The notes under the pieces are model-generated. The model made no database searches. It saw nothing but the letters and a program-made list of their open reading frames with translations, and was not told the origin of the DNA. Position numbers and translations under genes: made by a program. A stretch of DNA of 64,000 bases from positions 27,262,366 through 27,326,365 of the forward strand of contig CM055816.1 in NCBI GenBank assembly GCA_029582265.1, read 5' to 3'. Positions 56,226 through 64,000 of the stretch are shown in pieces. Every line of letters begins with the position of its first letter. The stretch's first letter is position 1. Source of the DNA: Zoroaster sp. YZ-2022. Lineage: Eukaryota > Echinodermata > Asteroidea > Forcipulatida > Zoroasteridae.

Positions 56226-58413
56226 TTTTTTCACCGTATAATCAGAGGACAATACAATACTACTATTGTTATTGTTAATTTGTATGAATAAGATTTTAAT
56301 AATTTTTTTTAGGGTCCGACCTAAACGATGGTTATATGTTCTGGCCAAGTACCAGTTAAAACGAGACTTTGTAATATTATTGCTTAACATTTCATTAATA
56401 CTGTAGTTTTTCCACTGACATTTGATTGGGCAATGTTTACATATGTGACACGTCATATAAAAGGTATCTTTTTGACTGAAATTCGTGATCACAATTAACG
56501 GCAATTAATAGCAGTAGCTTGAAAGCATCCTCCATCTACGACAGTTTCAAGGTAAAGCGATATTACACGAACTCATATAATCGTATTGTTATAATCCATT
56601 AGAGACTCGTGGATGAAATTAGACGACATAATTGGATACGATTCTGGGCATGCAATGCATTTATGGAACCACGACAGTTAATTCATTGCTGGTTTTTGAT
56701 AAACAAAACTTGCTTGTAAATGTAAATGCTTGTGCAATGTAAATGCTTGTGTAATAACCATTTATATACGTGAATAAACAAAGTTCTCCAAAGTAAAGGA
56801 ATTTAACAGAGATTTCTGATTTTAAAGAAGAGCTGTAAGCGATTTATACAAATTGACATTTCCTCATTAATACAGAGGTTATGTGAACTAAACAACAGAG
56901 GTTAAGGGAACTAAACAATATGCATTTTTAGTATCTATGGAGTTCGGAGAAAATTTCTTGTTACACTACCGATAATTTACCTTGAGTAAAAGAAGAGTTT
57001 AGGTAATAAAACTTTTCTTGTTTAATTTCTTTATGATTTTACGTCTCAAATATGCAAGAAATTAAGTGATTAATATTTGCTAATATCATAGCTCTTTAAA
57101 TGAAATATAGGCCTGTTAACTCGTTTAAATGAAATATATCATGGTATCGTGGCATCATGTGTGACGTCTGTGCTGAAACGAGAATATAGACAAATCACAG
57201 AGGTGTAGAAATGTTTTAATATATTGGAATTGGTTTAATTTAGAACGGTTGTGTCTGTGGCACAATTTGAAAACAATTGGTTTTGTCTGGATGATTAATT
57301 TGATCACTTAATGTTGTGACATCTAACAGGGTACCTTCCTCACCCTTCACCTCTGTGGGCCCGGGTTCGAATCCCACTGACAAGAGCTCACCAAGCTGAC
57401 ATGCGGATTGGGATTAAATTCTCAACATGGTCACGTGGGTTTTCCATGGAATATTTGTCTGTGGTTTCCTGCCATATCTAACAAACAAACAAACAGAACT
57501 GATTACTTCATCGTCATTCTCTTCACAGGTTTCTTCAGGTTTACAAGCGACAGTGTTGTAGGCGCATTTGATGAATCCTTGGTTCCATTACCAGAAAGAT
57601 ATAATAAATATAATAGGGCCTATAGATTTCAAGGCCCTTACATAATGGTTGCACATAATGGCTTTTATGGGTGACGTATCCATATTTATTACTATGTATT
57701 GCTGTAGTGCGTAATGCTGTTGTACTTTAAATTACCTGTTTGTTCGTCTGTGCAAGAATTCTGATGTTTTAATTGACAATTACTGACTGTATAATCTACC
57801 CAAGACCCAAACCCTCGCTAAATGCACTTCACCTAATCGAATAATGCCTTTTGTCTTTTTCTGTTGATTTAAAATAGAAAAATATTCAAAATAAATAACA
57901 TCAACATGGACAAAAGTAACTAAATCAATTATTATTTCGTGTGTTGCACGATGCTTTGAAACATTTTTCGAAAATAATATTCTTTCATTATTAGACATTA
58001 TTAGACGTGATTGGTTAAACCATAGGGTTTATAGGATCCAAACTATCAATTTGTTCATGAAGTAAATATTAATTGTAGAATTGATACCCACTCAGTCTCC
58101 TGTCACAAAGTATTATCCTTTAAATATCTGTGGACTGCCAAGTGTTCAAAACATTTTGGTTGAAAGGATGTATCAACTGGCTTGTTCTCCTTCAATCTTT
58201 TTATCGGTAAAATAAAACCTTGGCAACGATGACCCTGTCCGCAAAATTATCGCATAGTTTTGTTGACAAGGGAACTGAAAGTTTAACAAAATGCATTTTA
58301 AATTTTCAAATGTAAAATAAAATAATAATAATAAAATCCTATTTAATGAATAGCAACTTTGCATGTAAATACCGCTATGTCAATGTAAAGATGTTATAGG
58401 CCATCAAACTTTT
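56226..58413. other. Interior of the foldback element
   Basis: A+T-rich. The minus-strand frame ending at 56178 (108 codons, partly in the left arm), the plus-strand frame at 57408 and the minus-strand frame at 57780 show no known domain. A SINE-like piece lies at 57345-57500. Confidence 0.45.
57345..57500 (+). mobile_element. SINE-like fragment with B box and AAAC tail
   Basis: GGGTTCGAATCCC (about 57363) fits a pol III B box. Downstream GGTCACGTGGGTTTTCC and GTGGTTTCCTGCC resemble conserved-core SINE domains of marine animals, and the end is (AAAC)n. No A box is apparent, so it is probably 5'-truncated. Confidence 0.45.
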
Positions 58414-59125
58414 CATCTGTTTTAGCCTCTTTTGGGGAGACAAAAAGGGGGCTGGAATTAACCAGAAACTAATTATACTGTTTATGTCGATGTTACAGAC
58501 AAAATGAATATTCAAAATGGCAGAGACTATGCTTCAGGCACCGTGACGCATGAGGTTGTGACTCACGGTCCGGTCCCAGTCACTTTATAACGGTTTCGAT
58601 AATCCTTTGGAGGAAGAACTTACGTATCGACATGGACTGACTTGTTTAATCATCTACCAAGGACACTGTCCAGCGGTACGACCCGTGATATAAATAACAC
58701 TAAAATACAGCGGAAATTGCAGATAATTATTATAATTGTCAAGGTGTAGTAAGAGTAAACATTATAATTGTCGGGTTGTAGCAAGAGCAGACATTTTAAT
58801 TGTCAAGTTGTAGTAAGGACATACATCAATATTCTCAGGTTGTAGTAAGGACATACATCAATATTCTCAGGTTGTAGTAAGGACATACATCAATATTGTC
58901 AGGTTCTAGCAAGAGCAGACATCAGAATTGTCAGTAATAACGGCCAGACATCACGGACGTCATACTTAATGCGCGCCCCTCTACCAAGGACATTGTCCAG
59001 CGCTACGACCTGTGATATAAATAACACTAAAATACAGGGGAAATAGCAGACACTGTAATTGTCAAGTTGTAGTAAGTAAAACTAATTGCGGTGACACCAT
59101 GTGGAATCTCAATTGAGTAGTAATT

Positions 59126-59188
59126 AGTTCTGAAAAGAACTGGAGGTACAACTCGACGTTTCGATCAATGTGCTCTGATCGTCCTCAG
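59126..59188 (-). ncRNA. pLTR hammerhead-like core and hairpin
   Basis: Minus strand, in order: CTGAGGA (59188-59182), an extra C, stem GATCA/TGATC, GAAAC then GTC (59162-59155), and about 13 bases on the hairpin AGTTCT-TTTC-AGAACT (59141-59126). This fits the CUGANGA...GAAA core of hammerhead motifs reported in Penelope-like pLTRs, except for the extra base before stem II and a very short stem III. Cleavage is not shown. Confidence 0.5.
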
Positions 59189-59382
59189 AAGAATGCCGGA
59201 CTCTGGGGAATGCTGCTGCTTAAGTAGGCTGCTGGAGGATTACGCGAAGACAGGATGCTGGTGGATTAGTGCGTTGATGCGTGCAAGCGGGAACTGTGGA
59301 TCCTATATAGGGTAGGGGAAAGGAGTGTGTGCTCGCTGTGAATCAGTTGTAGACAAGCACTAGGGGAAGGAGGGTGGTTGAC

Positions 59383-59841
59383 TTAGGATATAGGAGATCC
59401 CTCAGTCTGGGGCGGGTTGTGGAGTTTGGATATAGAGGATCCTTCAGTCTGTAGTATTGGTCGCCAAATGTCGCTGATGTGGAAGCCGATGTCATGTGGC
59501 ATGGTGTCGTGTTTGACGATCTCGATGGCCTCTCTGATGCGTCTGGGGTGCCATGTGTCGATGGGTGTGATGAGTTGGGCTGCCTGCCAGTCGATTTGGT
59601 GGTCCTTGATGTGCGAGTGCTTGACGATGGCGGACTTCTCGAAATCTCCTCTGCGGCCGTGTGCTCGGTGTTCCTTCAATCTGATGGGGAGGTTGCGTCC
59701 TGTTTCGCCGATGTACACCTTACCGCACTCACACGAGATCCGGTAGACTCCCGCTCTGTTGTTTGGGTCCGGTTTGTCCTTGTGGGTGTGTAGAAGTCCT
59801 TGGAGTTTGCTGGGGGCTGAGTGGAACGCATCGATGCACAC
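59383..59841 (-). pseudogene. GIY-YIG endonuclease fragment of a Penelope-like element
   Basis: A frame of 152 codons is open from the inverted pLTR junction; it has no ATG (GTG at 59841), so it is the C-terminal part of a polyprotein that lost its reverse transcriptase. It shows GVYRISCECGKVYIGETGRN (31-50) with the GVY and YIG motifs, the Arg/His of LPIRLKEHR (51-59), and an acidic position in REAIEI (103-108). In Penelope-like elements this domain nicks DNA for integration. No stops interrupt the domain. It lies inside the right arm of the foldback element. Confidence 0.85.
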
Positions 59842-59867
59842 TGATCGAAACGTCGAGTTGTACCTCC

Positions 59868-59883
59868 AGTTCTTTTTAGAACT
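59868..59883 (+). other. Second copy of the pLTR hairpin (inverted pLTR)
   Basis: AGTTCT-TTTT-AGAACT follows GAAACGTC (59847-59854). The CTGAGGA part is missing from this truncated pLTR. The stem is unchanged relative to 59126-59141; only the loop differs. Confidence 0.7.
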
Positions 59884-60088
59884 AATTACTACTCAATTGA
59901 GATTCCACATGGTGTCACCGCAATTAGTCTTACTTATCATCCTCACCATGCAAAGCTACAAGTTTTACCTAAGTTGTAGTAAGTTGTAGCAAGAGCAGAC
60001 ATTATAGTTGTCAAGTTGTAGCAATAGCAGACATCAACATTGTCAGTAATAACGGTCAGACTTTTACAAGTCTGACCATCACATCATT

Positions 60089-60115
60089 AAGTATGACGTC
60101 ACAGACGTCATACTT
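60089..60115. other. Terminal palindrome, right arm
   Basis: Mirror of 55843-55869, identical arms around ACA. Confidence 0.8.
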
Positions 60116-60159
60116 AAAGCCCACCCTCTCGCGCCAGCGCGCTAACACTACTCAAGTTT

Positions 60160-60276
60160 TCTCCTGACGACGACCAGAGCATACTTGCCGAAACCTTGAG
60201 AACAAAACCGGCTCTTCTCAGAGCCATCACCTCTACTTTAGAGATTTGTTACATGGTGCTTCCGAAAACTTTCCTA
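60160..60276 (+). mobile_element. 117-bp pLTR-like mini-insertion with 13-bp target duplication
   Basis: Flanked by ACTACTCAAGTTT on both sides (60147-60159 and 60277-60289). The left arm of the foldback element has no such insertion. It contains CTGACGA (60164-60170), GAAAC (60190-60194), the hairpin GGCTCT-TCTC-AGAGCC (60210-60225), a second small hairpin (CTCTA/TAGAG) and ACATGGTG near its 3' end, in the same order as the pLTR at 59077-59200. Confidence 0.7.
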
Positions 60277-60372
60277 ACTACTCAAGTTTGCAATTTTTTT
60301 GCATCACACTCATTTTTGCACATTTTTACGACACCAAGGGGGTCTGAAAAGCTCCTCTTATTCTACTAACTA

Positions 60373-61329
60373 AGCTATCTAGCCCTGTGTTGGCGGTCTC
60401 CCTATTTTGTCAATATATTTCTTCGGGGGCAGTAGTCAGAAGTCATTTAAGCACAGAATGCCGTATAGCCAGGGATCACGACCCATGTTACGATATAAAA
60501 TAATATAAATTTAATTTGTGTATTCTATATTCTAAGTGTTAGTCAAGTACTGACTACATTGTTATGTTTAGCTCTTATACATGTAAAAATTATTTGCACT
60601 TCTTCCGCTTAAAATCCATCGCTGTTTTGTCCCGGAAAATGAGGTGCTTAATAAGAGCATTTGAGGCACTTAATATTTGCATATTTGAATATGGATTGAT
60701 CTAAGAAATAAAAGTCAAGACAAATTTGCTTGGTAAAAGAATTGGAGAGGGGCTTCGGTGATGATGCTGGCGATAGGTTAATTGAGGTGGTACAACTACA
60801 TGCACCTCTGTGCTCTCAAATAGTCTTTTTGAAAGCCAGACCCGGTCCCTCACCGTCCATTCCCTATCCTCTTGAGGGCCAAACGATTGTACACAAATAA
60901 CAAACCTCAAATCCCTCCACCTGATGAGCAAAGTGAGTCAGTGTATAGGCCTATTTTCTCGATCGACGGATGAGGTGTGTTGGGTCGCTCGATTTGAATT
61001 CAATGAATGATAAAGCGAGAGTTAGGGTAATACTTCTATACCGCTCAAGAATTTCATGTGGTAAAAACGTATACAACAAACACATCAGGCACTAAATAAA
61101 TAATACAACCATCATACACTCTTAAAACCACATTGACCAATCTCTCGGTTAAAATTTAAAAAAATAGTGTTACCATTTAAATTGGTAGTTTTTTAACCAA
61201 TCTGTTTTTAGAATGTATGAAGTGCATAGACTTTACAATAATTAGGAACATTTGATTATCTCTATCAACTCAAGTAGATTTTTACAATGAACATAATGTT
61301 TTATTTCAATTATATATTTCTTACCACAG
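60373..61329. other. No gene recognised
   Basis: A+T-rich sequence. The minus-strand frame at 60701-60931 has no known domain. A possible small palindromic MITE lies at 61113-61219, with imperfect ends CATACACTCTTAAAA and TTTTTAGAATGTATG. Confidence 0.4.
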
Positions 61330-61530
61330 TGGGTTTTGTTTGTAACTGAATTAGTTATTAATTTTATCTTTTATTTTAGTTTTATTTGTTTATATGTTTT
61401 ATTATGTTTATTGTTTATTGATCATTTTAATTTTATCTTTTGAATTACCTTTTAATTCCCAGGGCCACGAGGGAGACCACGTGTTATGTGAACGCGATAC
61501 CCTGATAAAATATCAGAAATAAATAAATAA
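61330..61530 (+). mobile_element. Probable LINE 3' end
   Basis: The sequence CCACGAGGGAGACCACGTG, then a TGATAAAATATCA hairpin and an AAATAAATAAATAAAATA tail, looks like the 3' terminus of a non-LTR element. The hairpin and tail are shared with 26764-26800. Confidence 0.4.
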
Positions 61531-64000
61531 AATACAACCTGGAAAGGAGCAATCTGGGGATCACTAGAAGAGGATGCGATTTCTTGTTATTATAAAATTT
61601 GATCAAACCACAATAATTTTGCATAATTTTAGCAGGAGCCCTTACGGAATATATACAGGCAGCTCTGAGGTCTGTTCAAAAAGAGAAACACCCTCTAGTT
61701 TGATGTATTACTTTGTTCACAATAAAAGAAAAATAAACATCTTTATAACTTAACACACGACTCAGTTTTGCTGTCCCGATGTAATTGTAGACATTATATC
61801 AACGTAATTATCTTTGCCGAGTACTGCAGTATCTGCCCGTATCAATTGATATATCAAAGAACGATATTTCTGAGCTATTCGTATCTGAAAGAGAAAATTC
61901 CGAGGCATGTGCGTGTTTCTTCGTGTGCACGTATATGTATACACGTATATACAAATAATACGTGCCTACACATGTGAGTATATACGAGCAAGGTCTTCAG
62001 GGTTTCCGTCCCGGTGTCCAGACTGGCTCTTGCCGCGCTGGCAGGGTGAGAAAACGCTGGTGTTCAATTTGAAATAAAGAACAAGTTACTTGTTAACTAC
62101 ATGTATGTGTATGATAACCATCAGCACCAGATCAAGAAATACATTTGCAGAAACAACGTCTTTCCAATTACATAATGAGATCAACTTTTATTTCAACAAG
62201 AAATTAGTTTCCATTTAATTTATTAATGGAAAAACTAAATTATTAAGAGGGATACGAAATCAACAAATTTAATACATTTCCACAAGGGGAAATTTGTGTA
62301 GTTCAATAATTAAAAGGAGGCTTCCCAAACCATTCATCACACCTGCATCCATACACAGTGTGGTAGTTTCACACACTGTAGCCAGTGCACGTAAACGGCT
62401 TCGGCGAAGCCGAGCGAGGTCTCCGGGGTTCCCCGGTGCCCGGACTGACGCTTGCCTCGCTGGTTCTGGCAGGCTGAGAAAACGTCGGTGTTCAATTTGA
62501 AACGATATGTAACCATAGATTTGCCTGATTTGTGAGGCCTCTCTTAGTATGTCACTGCACCGATTTTGAAGCCGACCTATGACCAGAAACTGGAGATCTT
62601 TATTAATAAACATTTGAAGAACAACTTTATTGCACTTCTTCATTTGTAAGCACAATAATTAATTTTACTAAATGCAAATTCTTTGGAAATACATTGTGAA
62701 GTAAATGAATTAAAGTAAATATATGAAAATCCTAAATGAAATGAATGTTAATCATATAGAGTACATTACAAATGACTCAGCGAGAGGATGGATCATGACA
62801 TTAAAACAAATGTATACCCTACATGAAGACCCATGAGCATCACAATTATTTGTTTAGGCTGTTCATTTTATCTATTTTATTACAGGTTTTTCAGATGAAT
62901 TTAAAAAAGTGCATTCAATTTAATACGCGACTCATTAAATATGATATGAAAATGAATGCTCCTTTACGTCATCATTCAATCAGCAAAAAGATAAATTAAA
63001 ATTCATAAGTTGAGCATTCTATCGTCATTTAACCCAACTCCTTGATAAAATAAGTAAGTTCCAATTGACAGTGTCGTTAAGTTCATCCAATTTCAAAAGA
63101 ACCAGTCACAAGCCATTGATCAAGAATTAATTTTTTTTTAATTGGCATTCATTTGTCACATTTTTACATTTCTCAGGCCCGGGTATGAAAGTTTATGACA
63201 GATTCATTATATGCAATGTTGAAGGGATGGAACAACAATATTTGTAAAATGTTACCAAAACTGCTTCTCTTGGAATCATTTTTATTTTAATTTTGTTTAA
63301 TACATTCCTAATGGCAGTTCCTCAGACTAAATAGTTTATTGTGAAGATTGATACCATCATCATCTTTATACCAACTAAGTTGTACATTAACATTCATAGG
63401 TATTTTTAATTTTTTTAAATATCAGTTCTATATACCTTTAAGACAAAAATATTAAATTGAACAAAACTTATTTTAGGTCTACTCTGTGTTGTGTGTCTTC
63501 ATTATAATTTTTCATAATAATTTACTTATTTTTCAACGTTATACAAATAAATTGCCCGACTCTATTTGCTCCATGTTCAATATTGCTGTTGTTAAGTGTA
63601 TATGACTATTTACCAGGCAATTTGATGGCTAACATTAATCATTTCCTCCAACCACTCTTACTCAAAGAAATTGACCATGAAGGTCCCCAAGTTGTGGAAT
63701 TCTGTGGAAATATTTTACAAATATTAAATATTTTAATTAAAACATAAACTAAATACCCAATTACTAAGTATTTATAATATGAATAAGATTCTTTGTTAAT
63801 ATGGGTAACATTGTCTTACTTACCGGTATCTTGTGTACATGTCCTTATGGGAGTTTAACATTTACTGTGTCCATAACATTATGAATATAGGGTCCCTGCT
63901 CGAACAAGCTTCATGCACATTCATAATTATATTAAACTATTATTAAATGTTTCATATGTTTACTATTATAATTTTGTTGTCCCCTTAAGTGTGGAGAAAA
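61503..64000 (+). repeat. Unit B left and middle parts, copy at 61.5 kb
   Basis: Colinear with 26764-27790 and 29280-30810 but without the 1.4-kb LINE-bearing insertion at 27791-29220. It runs off the window end inside the LINE 3' fragment (63530-64000). No gene. Confidence 0.7.

Larger units (their letters stand above)
59077..59970 (-). mobile_element. Penelope-like element, 5'-truncated, with inverted pLTRs
   Basis: The 894 bp lie between 13-bp direct copies of AAGTTGTAGTAAG (59064-59076 and 59971-59983). These may be a target duplication, but the same word occurs in the host repeat. Inside are a GIY-YIG-encoding fragment, a 3' region, a 3' pLTR (59077 to about 59200) and an inverted partial pLTR upstream (about 59833-59930). 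A truncated body with an inverted pLTR is a characteristic Penelope-like structure. Confidence 0.85.
55722..60372. mobile_element. Foldback-type element with long inverted arms
   Basis: The left arm (about 55722-56225) and the right arm (about 58414-60372) are inverted copies, both ending at GATAAGAGGAGC/GCTCCTCTTAT. Each arm carries the palindrome AAGTATGACGTC-N3-GACGTCATACTT, a GTCAGACTT hairpin, and several subterminal repeats around ACAATTATAATGTCTGCT and ACTACAACTTG. The right arm is longer because a Penelope-like element, a 117-bp insertion and a tandem duplication (58657-58745 and 58981-59070) lie in it. The 2.2-kb interior has no transposase I can recognise. The superfamily is unassigned. 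Confidence 0.7.

Noticed and set aside
59417..59793. Two plus-strand frames over the Penelope fragment
   Set aside because: They are antisense shadows of the GIY-YIG frame.

Overview
The window looks like nuclear DNA of a marine-type metazoan: strongly A+T-rich, no operons, no rRNA and no convincing tRNA gene. It is dominated by nested retroelements, DNA-transposon relics and minisatellites. One host gene family is recognisable, a secreted PAN/apple plus fibrinogen-C lectin-like protein of the kind expanded in amphioxus, echinoderms, molluscs and cnidarians. The sequence alone does not fix the phylum.

Layout. A repeating macro-unit 'A' (about 10 kb) carries the fibrinogen-related gene and occurs as a rearranged 5' half (A0, 1-3930), two near-complete copies (A1, about 4381-14977; A2, about 33297-43372) and a 3' fragment (A3, 43380-44080 and 51639-53150). 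A second mosaic unit 'B', made of LINE 3' parts and a roughly 1.2-kb repeat, lies at 15.2-17.7, 17.7-21.3, 26.8-32.6 and 61.5-64.0 kb. The gene in A2 (38435-39481, minus) is open for 348 codons. The gene in A1 (9421-10455, minus) carries a TGG-to-TGA stop at codon 187 and a 1-bp frameshift near the C terminus.

Mobile DNA. There is one structurally complete, very young Ty3/Gypsy element (46708-51638, minus) with two identical 134-bp LTRs, a 5-bp target duplication, a tRNA-Ser primer site and an intact 1374-codon gag-pol. There is a Penelope-like element fragment with a GIY-YIG domain and inverted pLTRs (59077-59970), a second Penelope fragment (14978-15225) and a 117-bp pLTR-like insertion (60160-60276). 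Other elements are a non-autonomous hAT element with an 8-bp duplication (25552-26007), a 945-bp TIR element (347-1291), a palindromic MITE (33016-33130), two tRNA-derived SINEs, several dead CR1/jockey-like LINE fragments and a 4.65-kb foldback element (55722-60372).

Tandem arrays. A 33/34-bp array of about 87 units (21822-24760) has an unexpanded single-unit paralogue at 18831-18865. There are also an 89-bp array of about 25 units (44509-46707), a 72-bp array (53269-53981), a 43-bp array in both A copies, and a GATCC-type array long in A1 and short in A2. Most short open frames in the window are chance frames over these repeats.

The most unusual signals are the Penelope pLTRs, which share a hammerhead-like core followed by a hairpin resembling the histone mRNA 3' stem-loop, with compensatory changes between two families, and the array paired with its single-unit progenitor and showing higher-order repeat structure.
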